From Euglena gracilis (taxonomy: Eukaryota; Euglenida; Euglenophyceae; Euglenales): DNA of 64,000 nt. Where the stretch lies: the NCBI GenBank assembly GCA_039621445.1, contig CP154956.1, positions 81,898,474-81,962,473 on the forward strand, in the 5' to 3' direction. The notes under the pieces were generated by a model that did no database searches, had not been told where the DNA came from, and was given only the letters and a program-made list of their open reading frames with translations. Shown piece after piece: positions 41,924-53,362 of this stretch (position 1 is its first letter; each line of letters opens with the position of its first letter). Position numbers and translations under genes: made by a program.

Positions 41924-42029
41924 CACAGCACAGCACTTTACAGTGTCGAGTAAGTTTCAGTGATTTGTTTTGTCATTACCTCCCTGCCAAAAAATAGGCA
42001 GACACTCTAAGGGGTGACACAAAAATGCG

Positions 42030-42440
42030 CGAGCATCAAAATGCGCACGTCCGGCGGCCGTATGGAAACGGCACGGCGCATTAAAATGTCGTCGACAGCC
42101 GTGAAAGAAGGTGCCGCGGACGCGAAGGCGCGTCCACTTTTCCACGTACGTGTGTTTTTCCGACGTTAATGCTCTCAGCGGGCAAGCACTGACCACCTGC
42201 CGGCCCGGGGGGGGGAGTGAATGGTTTTTTTCAGAGTGACCGACCTGCGAGTGATGCCGGCGTCGGAAAGATTTTTTGACAAGCCCAGTTCGATATAAGG
42301 ACAGCTGTGGGTGGGGTGGTCCGGACCCCCCCTGCGGGCCAGGAGGGAGGGTGGACCCCCCACCTAAACCATGCACGCCCTCCTTATATCAAACCCTGGC
42401 CCCGCCGGGGGGTACCTGGCTGGTCATTTTGAGAAAAGTG
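42030..42440. other. Repeat-rich spacer left of MITE B
   Basis: GGGCGTGCATGGTTTAGG-type and TATATAAGGAC / GTCCTTATATC inverted words near 42290-42385, with C runs. No gene. Confidence 0.4.
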
Positions 42441-42532
42441 AGTGACTGACTGGTTTTCAAAAAAAAGTTCAGTGACCCCCCTCTCTTTGGGGGCCGGTTA
42501 AAAAAAAAACTGTTGGGTCTAAGGATTAGAGT

Positions 42533-42813
42533 CAGGCTTCTTTTTAAGACCGCCGGGGGGGAGGGGGGTCCCCCCCCACCCACCCAGGGTGGCGCGGGAC
42601 CCCCCCGGGGGGGGGGGGGGCCGGGACCCCCCCCAAAATCGGGCCCGCTAAAGGCGATTTCCAAAAATTTTCGGCGCTTCGCGCCGAAAAGGTATACCCA
42701 GCGCCTCCGGCGCGGGACCCCCCCCCCCCGGGGGGGGGGGGTCCGGCCCGGACCCACCCACCCACCCCCCCTCCCCCCGGGGGGGGGGGTCTGCTGACTT
42801 AAAAAGAAGCCTG
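42533..42813. mobile_element. hAT-like MITE copy B with 8-bp target duplication
   Basis: The ends CAGGCTTCTTTTTAAG and CTTAAAAAGAAGCCTG are flanked by perfect 8-bp duplications ATTAGAGT (42525-42532 and 42814-42821). The interior has complementary C and G runs and a TTTTCGGCGCTTCGCGCCGAAA hairpin, the same plan as copies A and C. No coding capacity. Confidence 0.88.
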
Positions 42814-43358
42814 ATTAGAGTCCCTGGTTTTTTTAGTCGGAGAATTATTGCAGCAAAAACTGTGTTTCACAGGATGCTAGTCAGCACGGTTTGTGTTTGA
42901 ATTTTTGAAAGTTGTCGAAAATTGTTTTTGAAATCTTTTTTTTAGTCTTGAACCTGAATATCTCATAAAACCAAAATTAGCTGAATGTGAAACGTGCAAG
43001 CCATTCTGAGCAATGGTCTTTAAAAAATAAGAACCTCCCAAAATTTTTTTAAAGAAGACACTGCCACAAAAAGACTTCATGTGTTCACTGAGTTGTTCAG
43101 GGCAACTGACCGCAAAAAAAAACACAGCCGTGCAGCGGGCAAGCAGGTGCTGGACCGTCTCTCACAGAGGAACCCGGGAAGCCAGCCAGACACAACAAAG
43201 AACTGGAAAACCCCCCAAAAAATTAAAAACACCGATTGTCAGCCAGAAACGGTGCAGGGCGTGTTTAAACGGGACTTCCTCCTGAGTCCTCCAAGTCCTC
43301 ATTATCCTCCATACATGGACCAAGTCAATCCTCTTCAAGTCAAATCATCCTCCTCCTC

Positions 43359-43856
43359 GGCAATGTGGCAGTCCAGCACGTGGGCATACCCTTTGCCAAT
43401 CTTGATCAATGTGGTTCAGAATGATGACCTGAAGAAATGTGAATGTGAAACGGACGATTTGCCCATCTCTGACACAGAATGACACCAACCAGAAACATTT
43501 TTGAAGCCGCACAAGAAACAATGAAGCCAGACAGAAAAACATTGAAGAGAGGCTTACCTGGGCAGTGAAGTCAGCAGTAAATAACCACGGCGAAGAACCT
43601 TGACAGACACGTTCTTCACGTTGAAGCCAAGGTTGTCGCCAGGGACACCCTCGCTCAGAGCCTCGTGGTGCATCTCCACAGAATTGACTGCAGTGGTCAA
43701 GTTGTTGGGTGAGAAAGTGACCACATCACCATGCTGCAAGACACCAGTCTCAACACGACCAACAGGCACAGTTCCAACACCTAAAAGTTGAAAAATGGTG
43801 TCGTGCATCGAAATTTGGAAAATAACCTTCAATCTTGTAGACATCCTGCAGGGGAG
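43359..43856 (-). pseudogene. eEF1A (elongation factor 1-alpha) pseudogene fragment
   Basis: Three exon remnants keep order. 43856-43827 encodes PLQDVYKIE; 43780-43558 encodes [40 protein letters not shown] and RRGY; 43428 to about 43359 encodes VIILNH and, after a frameshift, GKGYAHVLDC. This is domain 2 of eEF1A, the GTPase that delivers aminoacyl-tRNA. After RRGY the expected linker of about 13 residues is missing and the frame changes before ADFTAQ; a second shift follows VIILNH. The two introns are short (46 and 129 bp, with a GTAAGC donor), unlike those of NUP62. No other eEF1A exon was found nearby. Confidence 0.85.
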
Positions 43857-44274
43857 CTCTTCATGCCCTTGGCCACTGCGATCTGCAATTCCAATCGTTT
43901 TCAGGCTGCATGATCCTCACTGGCTGGGATGATAGGTAAAACAAGGGAAATGGGACATTGTTCTCAACACACCATCCACAGAAGGTTTCTTGGTTCGGAC
44001 GTGGTTGCTTCACAAACAAATCGGCCCGTCCTAGTTCATTAGGATCACCAATTCAGGAATCTCCCATATCCCGCGAATATTTCGCGTATATTTGTGAGCA
44101 CCAAAATGCGCAGGTCAACCTCCCGCGCATTAAAGTGAAAACAATTAAAGTGAACGCGCATTAATTGGCAGACCGGTATTGTTTTTTCGTGTGTTTTTCA
44201 TGGTGATCTGGTGTTGAAGAGGCAGATGCAAAATCAGCCAAAAGTTTAAATCTGGATTTTCAGTTCACAGAGTT

Positions 44275-44465
44275 TGACTTGAAACCGTGTTTGGGCCGAT
44301 TTCGAGACTTTAAAAGTCTTAAATCTTCGCCCAAAACACGGTTTCAAACAAGAACACTGTTTTGGGCCAAGGTTTTAGGGGGGCCCAGGGGCGACCGCGG
44401 CGCCTTCGGCGCCGCGGTCCCCGCCCCTGGGCTCCCCCTAACTCTTGGCCCAAACACAGTTCTTG
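44275..44465. repeat. Dispersed hairpin repeat, copy 2
   Basis: Same modules as 33600-33830: GTGTTTGGGCCGATTTCG, GTCTTAAATCTTCGCC, GCGGCGCCTTCGGCGCCGCGG, bounded by CTTGGCCCAAA-type words. Confidence 0.75.
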
Positions 44466-44479
44466 ACACAAAAGAAAAA

Positions 44480-45630
44480 CAGCCAAGTCAAACATTTTGA
44501 ATCTGTTTTCTGGGGTGCATGTTTTTTCCCCAGTTGCTTTCCACTTAAATGGAGACGCCCAGCCACGATGCTTGGGAATTTCTCCTTGTGTTCAGGCAGC
44601 CAGATCAATGATCTTTCATTTTCAGTTTCAGAGTTTTCAGTTTTCGGTTGTCCCGAATGTCATTTTGGGGGGGGCACGTTCATGTGTCACCATCCCCGAC
44701 GGGGACAAATCAGACATCTCATGTTGATTTTTGTTTGTGTTTTTTCTGGTCCCTTTTGTCACGGGACAGGTTTTCCAGTGAGAAACTTTTCCCCCGGACA
44801 GGGACATGTGTTGGAGAATCGGCACAGTTTTTTTTGGATTTTTCAGTCCAGTTTCATTCTGGTTTTCGAGTGTGGCAGCCCAGCAGGCCTGTGGAGGTTT
44901 TATCTGGGTTTTTGCCAAATCCTGAGGTAGGGGAGACCTGTGATGGACCACTCGAACCAAAAAGTTTTTTGGAAAGCGCGCAAAGAGGGTCCAAGGGTGG
45001 GGCTGGACCCAGGCCAGGAATAAACACCCCTGTGGCCACCCATCTAAGGGCTCAGGAAACAGTTTTCAATTTTCAGTCCAAGTGGGAACCAAGGCGGATT
45101 AAACCCAGGAGGAAAAGACACCCCTGAGGAAAATTCATTTTTGGGCCCAGCAGTGGCATCAGCATCATTTGGTTCAGGTTTTCTGTGAAAAAATCTGTTG
45201 ATCTGTGGGTTGCACTTTCTGCAGCATTTTTTTCGGCTGTGGAGTTTGCTTAAGGGAGAAAAACTCAGAAGTGGGGGACGCCTCACAATGCAAAACTCCT
45301 AAGGGCAATTTTTGCAGTTTGAAGTTTGGTGGAGCAGTTTTCGTGTGACCCATTTGATGGATCAAGATCAGATTTTTAAGTGCCGCTTTGGTTCAGAGTT
45401 CAGTAGCATTTTCAGGCTCAGTTCAGTGAGAAAATTCAGAAATCTGCCTTGTGTGTTGCCACTGGTGAATTTTGTGCGTGTGTGTGTTTCTTCGTCATGC
45501 AGGTTTTGCAATGAATTGCGAAATTAAGGAGCAAAGCAGTCAAGTCATCAAAGGATTTTGATTGAATCGATTGAATTCAAAATTGCAGCAGTTTGCAAAG
45601 AGTTGATTTCAAAGACTGGGATAATGAACA
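44480..45630. other. T-rich block with Phe/Gly-like frames, no supported gene
   Basis: Plus-strand frames give short Phe/Gly/Ser pieces (FSIFSPSGNQGGLNPGG, AVASASFGSGF) but switch frame often and lack consistent splice sites. It could be more of the decayed element at 41180-41923 or simply TTTTCAG-rich DNA. Confidence 0.3.
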
Positions 45631-45637
45631 TTTCAAT

Positions 45638-46086
45638 GGAGGCTAGGCACAGCGGGGGGGGGCTGGGGGGGGCGAGCGGCCGCGCGGGCGGCCGCGCGGG
45701 GGAGGGGGGGGGGGGGAGGGGGGTCCGAGGGCGGACGCGCGGGCGGAACGCATTCTAAAATCGGTGATTTTCGGGTCCAAAAAGTGGTCATTTTTTGCCA
45801 TTTTTGGGCCATTTTTGACCAAAAAAAGTGCTTTTTTGGCCGCGCGCAGAGCGCGCGGCCCCCAAATTTGCCATTTTGTGTCCGAAAATGGTCATTTTTG
45901 GTCATTTTTGGGCCTCAAAAAATCGCGATTTTTTGACCAAAATTTTTTTCTTGGCTATGCTAGGCACAGGGGGGAAGGGGGGGTCCAGGGGGGGGGCGAG
46001 CGGCCGCGCGGGCGGCCGCGCAGGGGCCGCGCGGGGGGGGGGGGAGGCGGGGTCCCGCACCCCCCCGAGCGGCGCGCCTAGCCTCC
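45638..46086. mobile_element. TIR element with GGAGGCTAGGC ends
   Basis: The ends GGAGGCTAGGC and GCCTAGCCTCC form an inverted pair flanked by AAT (45635-45637 and 46087-46089). Next to each end lie G runs and GCGGCCGCGCGGGCGGCC; the core repeats TTTTTGGNCATTTTTGGCC. A 3-bp AT-rich duplication would suit a Harbinger-type element, but three bases are weak. A partial relative lies at 56059-56165. Confidence 0.65.
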
Positions 46087-46424
46087 AATGAGATGGAGAA
46101 CAGATTTCAATGACATTAATGGGACCCAAGCAATTGAATCACATGATTACGATTGTCATGATTACAATTATGGATTGTTTATGGAATCACAGAATGGTGG
46201 ATGTATTTATTTTACTCAAGTGCTGAGAAGCGTAATGGCCGACCAAAGAGCCTGCAGTGGGCAGTGGCCCGATGCACGGCCAAAGTCCAGGCCCGGGTTG
46301 GCTGCTCCCACAGCGCTGAATCAGATTTTTCATGTTTTTGGGTCTCAGGATTTTGCTTGTGGTTTGGAGCCATTTTTTCTCCCCTCCTCGTGCAGCTGGG
46401 GGGGGGGGGGCTATGGGGGTGTTC

Positions 46425-46735
46425 CCCCCGTGACCCCCCCGTGACCCCCCCCGTGACCCCCCTGTGACCCGAACAAGGACCCTTTTTGGCGAAATTTTGT
46501 CGGGAAAATTTTTGGCTGGCGATGCCTAATTTGATAAAATTCTGGAGCAGATTCCTAATTTTGAGGCGTAAATTTTTCAAATTTGGGCTTGGTGATACCT
46601 AATTTGGAGTCAAAATCCTAATTTGTGGAATTTTTCTCCAAAAATTCCGACTCGGTGATTCCTAATTTTGCCACCAAAAATGTGGTGTTCCCCCCGTGAC
46701 CCCCCCCGTGACCCCCCCGTGACCCGAACCACCCC
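46425..46735. mobile_element. G-run element bounded by CCCCGTGACCC blocks
   Basis: GTGTTCCCCCCGTGACCC arrays at 46425-46470 and 46684-46730 flank a core with three TTCCTAATTT words. The same plan appears at 53535-53760, 58226-58560 and 60405-60605. Confidence 0.65.
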
Positions 46736-46739
46736 CTAT

Positions 46740-48060
46740 GTTTAGCCCTGTTTTTTGTTGGTGTGGTGGATCAAAATCAGTTTTGTGGTTGGAATTTTTT
46801 GACTCAGAATTGGATACCCTGTGAGACGTTTGGGTGGGGACAGGAATGCATCATTTTGTGACCGTGACTGTTTTTGGTCACACCCCAGATTGTGACGGGG
46901 TTTTGATGAAATTTCCATTTTTCCCATTTTTTCCTCAAATGGGGATTTCAGTTTTGCAGACAGGAATTTTTAACCCATGGCCCTCCTCACACTGGTTGAC
47001 GGTGGGGGGGGGCGACATTGTGAAGGCCCGTCCTTTGACTACCCCCCCCCTAAATGACCCCCCCCCCTAGATGACCCCCCCGGGGGGGGTCATCTAGGGG
47101 GGGGGGTCGTGGAGCAGAGCCATTTTTCATTGGGAAAAGCATCCCCCCCCCTAAATGACCCCCCCCCCCTAGATGACCCTTTGGGGGGTCCTGAAGCAAC
47201 ATTAATAGGGTCATTTAGGGGGGGGGGGGTGGTAGTGTGAGATTTCAGCCGGTTTGGATATTTCGGCCCAGGTTTGTGATTTTTTTGTTTGGAGGCTGAA
47301 GCCAGATTGACCCCCATGGCCCCATGTGACTGTGGGGGGGGGGGGCAGCGAAAATCGCTTTGGCTGAGAAAATTGGATTTGAATTTTCAGTATTTTTGAG
47401 TTTGCCATGTCATTTGACCCCCATTGCCCCGTGTGATTGGGGGGGGGGGGCAGTGAATTTTAATTGGCAAGCCGAATTGGTTGGTTTCGGCTGTGAATTG
47501 GTTGTGCCCAGGGTTGGGCTGGAATGGCCTGGCCCCTATGCAACGGTATGCTGCTGGATGTTGCTTCTGTTGGGTTGGTTGCTCTCGGTTGGACTTTGTT
47601 TGTTGGATGTGGCAGTTGGAATTTTGGATCTTGTTGAGGGCTTTTGTAGGCCCTGGGTTGGACTCAGATTTTTAATTTTTTTGAGGATTTTTGTTGCTGG
47701 AGGATTTTTACACAAAGAGTTGGAAAAAACCTGGGATTTTGATAATTTTTCTGGTGGACGACAAAATGAGTTGGAGTTTTAAAACTCAGTTTTTTGATTC
47801 GGTTTGGATTATGGACATTCGTCAAAGGCATTTTTTTCATGGAACACAGCCAGGGATGGCCCTCGTTTTCTAACCGATCGTTTTAAAACACGTTTTTTTC
47901 GAAAAAACCCCGTTTTTTTGAAAAAAACGGGGTTTTTTACCTTCGCCGCCCCCCGCCGTTTTTTTCAAAAAAAAAAAATTTTTTTGTTTTTTTATTTCCT
48001 TCGCCCCTCACGGCCGAAGGCGTGAGAAGAATGGCTCTGCCTGAGTTTATACTCTCCGTC
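46740..48060. other. Repeat-rich spacer, no supported gene
   Basis: CCCCTAAATGACCCCCC / GGGGTCATCTAGGGG inverted blocks at 47040-47230, G-run-bounded TGACTGTGGGGGG segments near 47330-47450, and T-rich sequence. The plus frame at 47360-47782 is hydrophobic but matches nothing known to me. Confidence 0.4.
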
Positions 48061-48169
48061 ACCCATAAACTTTCATCTGGGGGACTTGAAAGTTTCTCAC
48101 TTTTTTTTAGCGCTCTTGGCCTGCCGAAGGACCGTTTTCATGGACCCCGGGCTGAAAAAAACCCGGTAC

Positions 48170-48600
48170 AAAACTTTTCCCCAAGATGGGGCACAAAACT
48201 GCTCCAAGATGGGGCACGAAACTCCCCAAAATGTTGGGGCCAAAGTTGTGCCAGAAAACTGGACCCAAAAAGTTTCCAAAATGTTGCCCCAACCTGTGGC
48301 ACAAAACTCCCGCCATGTGGACACAAGATGTGGCCCCTAACTGTCACAAAGATGTGGCCCACAGCTGTGCCCAAGATGTGCCAGAAAGCTAGACCCAAAA
48401 AGATGTGGCACCAAAATGTTGCCCACCTGTGGCACCAAATTGCCCCCAATGTGCACCAAGCTGGCCCCAAGATGTGCACCAAACTCTGACCCCAAGATGT
48501 GCACTAAATTGGTCAAAATGTGGAAAATGTCCAAAATGTCCAAAATGTCCAAAATGCTTCCCCCGGCTGTGGCCAAGATGTGGCCCAAAATGTGGCACCC
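48170..48600. repeat. Minisatellite locus 3 (opposite sense)
   Basis: Units such as AAGATGGGGCACAAAACT and CAAGATGTGGCCCAAAATG repeat with a 20-27-bp period. They are the complement-sense relatives of the GGCCAGTTTTGGGCCA family. Confidence 0.7.
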
Positions 48601-48609
48601 AACTGGGGG

Positions 48610-49990
48610 TGAATGTTGAATGTGCTTGGGTGGACAAAAAACTGTTTAAGGATCTTTTCCCAGGGCAAGGCAAAACACAGCTGAAACAGAAACAGCTGAA
48701 ACAAGGGACCGAATTACTTGAAGCACATCACGACGAACTTCTGCAGCAGCGCCTTGTGAAGGTCTTCAAGTTCATTCATTATTCTTTTATCTCACTTGAC
48801 CTTTAAGCAAATCACTTGGATCTTGAAACTTGTCAAATTGATGTGTCGCACTTGTTTTTATAACTTGAACCCCACCATGGACCTTCACCTGTCGGCCAAG
48901 CTGTATGAAAGAATGCATACCCATTGCAACACAGGATCCTCCATACGCATCAGGATATATAAGGATTTAACCAGACACCGCGATTCCTAATCCAAAAAAA
49001 CCAACGGTGGTTTTTTTGAAGCAAAAAAACACAGTTTTTGGTTTTTTTTCGAAAAAAAACCAAAAAAACACCATCCCTGAACACAGCTTGGAGGCATCCG
49101 AACTTCGGGGGGGGAGGACCCTGGACTGGAGATGACCCCTCCTCCGTCCACAGGCCCTGTTGTGGGCCAATGAAAAAAAAAACCAGCCACGTGGGCACTA
49201 AACCCCGGGACATAGCGGCTGAGGGCCAATGTGAAGCCCTGTTCTCTTTGTGTTCAAAAAATATCGGCCCAGTCATTTTCGGTTGGAATGCATGACAAGG
49301 AAGTGAGCGTGCATACACACAAAACACACAACCGCACACACACACGCACACGAACCCGCACACCCATTTGTACACTATTCCATATAACCACTTACCCTCT
49401 CACCTTTTCACTTTTGCTTACCGTTTGCCTTTTTCTTACCCAACTGTCCCGAATTGGAAAGGAATGCCTAGGTTTCTCTTTTTCTTTCCCCACACAAGTC
49501 GTTTTCTGAGGCACTGTTGGCCAAAGTCCCTGATTTTTTTAAAAAAAATTGAAATCGAATGAAGTCGCGCAAAATGAAAGCTGCCAAAAAATAACAAGAA
49601 GTTTGACCAAGGGGGGCAGCGTGGGACTTAAGCCTTGGGGTAGAGTGCCCAGAGTTTGTTTTGTTTGGAATCGTTTTTCAGATTTTGTGTTCCAAAAACC
49701 CGTTCCCCATGCTTGTCGGAGGAAAGGGGTGGGGGCTGGTCCCCCGAAGACCTGATTTTTTCAGAGTCCCCCAAGGTGCCCGATATTATGGCTGGGGGGG
49801 GGGCAGACTTGTAGCACTGATTTTCAAAAAAAAGGCGGCAGGACCCGTTTCAAAAAAAACACAGAATTTTCGCCCCCCCCCACAAAAAAAACCAATTTCA
49901 CTCTCCCCGTTTTGTTCGGGGGGGAGGGGGGGCAGAAAAACGGGTCCGACTAGCGTCGCAAGGGAGGGGGTGTCGGCCGCCGCTGGCGTC
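48610..49990. other. Spacer, no supported gene
   Basis: A GGTTTTTTTTCGAAAAAAAACC hairpin near 49039-49060, an (AC)n tract near 49316-49360 and G/C-run segments at 49105 and 49795. No exon recognised. Confidence 0.35.
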
Positions 49991-49991
49991 G

Positions 49992-50572
49992 GCAGCCAAA
50001 AATTTCCCAAAAATTCCCCAAAACCCCCAGTAGGAATAACCAGAGCAGGTCAACCGCCACGCGAGTTGAATTGGAACCCCAGCAAATATCAAGAAGAATT
50101 TGAGAATTCAATTTGAGAATCAGAAAAGAGAAAAGTCAATTGAGAATTGAAGGATCAAACAGGACAATTCCAAAGAAGCCAAGGCAAGCCAAGCCAAGGC
50201 ATTCATTTCCATATTATTTTTTCCACTCAACTCCTGAACTCAAAGGTACTCACCTACTCTCAAGCAGGTTTGTTTGTGCTGTGTGCTTCCAAGTAGGAGG
50301 GTTGGTTTTGTCTTTGCTCACCTTTTGATCCAAATGTTTGAAAAGGCAAAACAGTGGAGGCTAAAAACGATCCTACGCGGGGAGATAGGGGGACCTGGGT
50401 CGGGGGGGCACACCTCACCCCCATTACCGCCTGTGGATTTGTTTGAAATCGGGGCCCAACTTGCCAAAGGCCCTGGCCTGAGCCCACCAGGGCCAGAAAA
50501 AGGAATTTGTGGCCCCAGTGAAAGCAGCGGCCCCCCCGGGCGGTGAGGGTCCTCCAATCCCCCCAACAGGGG
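49992..50572. repeat. Dispersed duplication, copy 2
   Basis: Copy of 40565-41130 in the same orientation. It extends through ACCTCACCCCCATTACCG and stops at CCTCCAATCCCCCCAACA, after which the two loci diverge. Confidence 0.9.
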
Positions 50573-50710
50573 GCGAAAAACACTCATTTTCGTCTCAAAA
50601 ACGGTTTTCCAAACACACATCGTTTCGGGCAAAAAAAAACAACAGAAATGGCCGAAAGCCAGTTCACGCATCAGAGCGGGGGGGGGGGTAGAACCGGGCC
50701 GGGGGGGGGG

Positions 50711-50967
50711 GTAGTGGGCCGACCTTAGGTCGGCCCACGGTCGCCAAAGGTCGCCAAAGGTTGCCCTTGGTCGATGTCAAAAAATGCGCGCCAAAGCAAA
50801 TTCGCGCAACATACACACAAAAGGAGTTACACACACAAGGGATTTTTTTAGGGCCGCCGAACAGTTGCCTACGCTGCTGCAATGCAAAAAAAACTAAGTA
50901 GGAAACACCCATAACGACCTTTGGCGACCTTTGGCGACTGTGGGCCGACCTAAGGTCGGCCCACTAC
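50711..50967. mobile_element. Inverted-repeat element with 50-bp arms
   Basis: Arms 50711-50760 and 50918-50967 (GTAGTGGGCCGACCTTAGG and its complement) match with one mismatch and are bounded by G and C runs. The core (ACACACAAAAGGAGTT, CAGTTGCCTACG) is shared with 37315-37435, so the family has at least two members here. Confidence 0.85.
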
Positions 50968-51593
50968 CCCCCCCCCCCCCAGGCCAGATCCGGGAGCACA
51001 TTAGAGCCATCATTCCCAGTTTGCCACAAATCGGCCTCCACGCCCCGCCGTTGTGCAACCACGTCGCTTGCATGGCTCTCCATACTTGGCAATTTTGTCT
51101 TCCTCTTGCCGATGGTGCCAGTTGTCCACTTGTGCCGGGTTGATTTGGAAGGTGCCAACGGGTGTCTTACTGCGACATCAATGGCAGCGGGTCCATTAGC
51201 GTCAAACCAAGTGATGAAAACATCACCTGGACGCACACCATCCTCGGCTTTTTCTTCTCGGCAAGCCGGGAAGCCAGCTCGTTGGACCATTGTCAAGACA
51301 AAGCTTTGCACCGCCCCGTGTCGCCTAACGAGGTTGTTACGGTGGCAGCAGACGAGGTGGTGGCCGTCTGTGTCAAGCAGGCTCCTGCATCGTGGACCTC
51401 GTGGCGAGTTTCCTTCTTCAGACGTGACCAGAGGGGCACCAAGGGTCCATTGCAAAAGGACAACAAATTCTTTGGTGGGAATGAGGGTTTTCAAACATTG
51501 CATGAGGTCGCGTTTGGCAGGCAAAACGGACGGCATCAGAACCAGACATTTTGCGAGTTCTTTTTCCGCAAAACAGAGCAGATATTTCCCCAA
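50964..51593 (-). pseudogene. Non-LTR retrotransposon C-terminal fragment (endonuclease-like)
   Basis: A 209-residue frame without its N-terminal part. Residues 69-92 hold CRSLLDTDGHHLVCC then LVRRH, the Cys/His cluster seen near the C-terminus of LINE proteins with a restriction-like endonuclease. RPGDVFITW (121-129) followed by AAIDVAVRHP (136-145) fits the PD-(D/E)xK-like core. These elements reverse-transcribe at a nicked target. No RT catalytic motif is present here. The element is broken: its RT thumb-like part lies at 52526-52765 beyond an insertion, and frames upstream of residue 1 shift. Confidence 0.7.
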
Positions 51594-51756
51594 TGTTTCT
51601 GTGATGCCATCTCCTGAGGCAGTTGTGCTGCACGGGTAAAATCTTCCGCCAAGGCTTGCAGGGGTTGACGATCAACTCCACTGTCCCCAAGATCTTTGCC
51701 GACAAAATCAAAAGTCAGGTGGCTTCATATTGCGTCTGCTCTTTGAAGGAAATGGG

Positions 51757-51965
51757 TGGTTGGTACGCCGTGGCGAGGGGGTCCGAATAGGGGGGGGGGA
51801 GGGGGGCAAATGGCGTGGCGAGGGGGTCGGCGACCAGGGGGGGGGAGGGGTGCACCATGGTTTCCAACAAAATTTTCGTTCAAAAAATCGCAAAAATACC
51901 CGGTGGCATGGCGAGGGGGTCCGGCTAGGGGGGGGGGAGGGGGGTAAATGGCGTGGCGAGGCCCT
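51757..51965. repeat. GGCGTGGCGAGGGGGTC tandem with G runs
   Basis: Three copies of a TGGCGTGGCGAGGGGGTC-type unit, each followed by a G run. An inverted relative (CCCCCTCGCCACGCCA) lies at 61422-61477. The block interrupts the LINE remnant. Confidence 0.7.
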
Positions 51966-52084
51966 TGGAGAGGGGGGGGGAGGGGTGTACCAACCCACCA
52001 ATGCAGCTGTGCTGCCCACCGAGCCGAGAGTTGGCTATCTATCGGATCTCTTATTCCCAAACCACCCAAACGTGGTGCAATGTG

Positions 52085-52530
52085 GCCTCCCCCCAAAAAT
52101 AAGGCCCGGGTCTTATTTTTGGGTCCGTTGCTGTCCAGGGGGGGTCGTATTTTGGGGGGGGGTCTTATTTTTGGATTTTTTCTTGACCGACCTGGGCCCG
52201 AAAAAGCACCATTTTTCAGGTTCCCAAGAGTGCTAAATTTTTCCTTTGGCGCTTTGCGCCATGTGGACATTGGTGTAATTTGACATTTACCATGTTTTTT
52301 GCACTTCAAAAATCTGAATTTTTTTTGAAACTTCATCATTTTTGTGCATGAAATTGGGGTTTTTTGGTAATTTTCCAGGGAAAATTTTTACCGTCCCCGG
52401 CGCTTCGCGCTGTCAAGGGGGTCTTATTTATGGGGGGGTCTTATTTTTGGATTTTTGCTCGATCGGCCCAGGGGGGTCTCATTTTGGGGGGGTCTTATTT
52501 TTGGGGGGGTCTTATTTTGGGGGGTTTAGG
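52085..52530. mobile_element. GGTCTTATTTTTGG element inside the LINE remnant
   Basis: Repeated GGGGGGTCTTATTTTTGG words at both ends, an inverted CCCCCAAAAATAAG at the left end and GGCGCTTTGCGCC / GGCGCTTCGCGC hairpins in the core. It separates the two LINE fragments. Confidence 0.55.
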
Positions 52531-52765
52531 ACCTTTGGTTGTCATCGATTGGTGTGGCCATGACACAGCTCAGTGTGTTGCACAGGCAGTGGCTCAGACG
52601 CAGGCATTGGTCATGCGCAAGTGGCATTGGAGTTCCCCTTAGTTGGTAATTGACACGACAAGAGTCAAGACATTGACGCAAAAGGATGGACTGCATGTGG
52701 GCACTTGGCACGCACTGCAGGAGATTGCATGCCTTGATAATTATTTCCACCCGTGGGGCCCACAC
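52526..52765 (-). pseudogene. Non-LTR retrotransposon fragment (RT thumb-like)
   Basis: IIIKACNLLQCVPSAHMQ, SILLRQCLDSCRVNYQLR then GTPMPLAHDQCLRLSHC matches the region just after the RT catalytic domain in many LINEs: a helix with LLRxC, then YxLR-T-P and a conserved Asp. Same strand as 50964-51593 and upstream of it, so both probably belong to one element. Assignment is by pattern memory, without a search. Confidence 0.55.
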
Positions 52766-53199
52766 TGAGGAGGCAAATGATCCTCATGTTGGGTGAGAAA
52801 CTGGCAATCTTTGAAACCTTGAGGCCACTTCCTTCGGAACATGGTTGCACTGCAACTGCAACTGCGAAGGATCACTTGCATATTACACTGCGGAATATCC
52901 TACCACATGGCCATTCAAGAAAAAAAACCATTCAAGAACGCAGAAGAGAGGAGCACAAGATTCCAAACTGCCCTGCAAATCCTTCTACCTAAAGTTCCCT
53001 CAGCTCACCTTTTTTCCCTAACCTCCAATCCCTGTACCTCGCACGGACTGTCGCCCGTGTGTATGGCCTGACCCCTCAGAAAACGTCAAATACAAGATAC
53101 TGGGCAAAAAAAAAAGAACTTTGTCATCGGCCAGAGGATGAATGTTGGATCTGTCTTCTCACAGTGAATGCCAACTTTGTCCTCTTTCTCCCGTCACAG

Positions 53200-53362
53200 G
53201 TTTCAAATGGGTGGATTCCTGTACAGACCAGATCCCAAGGCAACGGCAGCAGCTGAGCTGCAGAAGTACTTGATGGAAAAGGTGGATGTGCAGAAGGTGA
53301 AGGGCACCCACAACAAGAAACACAAGGAAGGGGGTTGGGTTGCCGGGAGGAAGCCATGTTGA
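53200..53362 (+). CDS. Possible terminal exon of an unknown gene
   Basis: Acceptor CTCCCGTCACAG is followed by an open frame with coding-like codons to TGA at 53362: MGGFLYRPDPKATAAAELQ, KYLMEKVDVQKVKG, NKKHKEGG. It is Lys-rich with a short helix-like stretch. No upstream exon could be joined. No family recognised. Confidence 0.35.

Noticed and set aside
44480-46400. A second FG nucleoporin on the plus strand
   Set aside because: Short FG-like peptides appear, but the frame changes every 50-100 nt and splice sites do not join them. T/G-rich DNA gives such peptides by chance.
47360-47782. Hydrophobic 140-residue frame as a membrane protein
   Set aside because: Lies between G-run repeats, shows no topology pattern I can defend and no recognisable family.
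51106-51639. 177-residue plus-strand frame
   Set aside because: Antisense shadow of the LINE endonuclease-like frame, which has the recognisable Cys/His and RPGD motifs.
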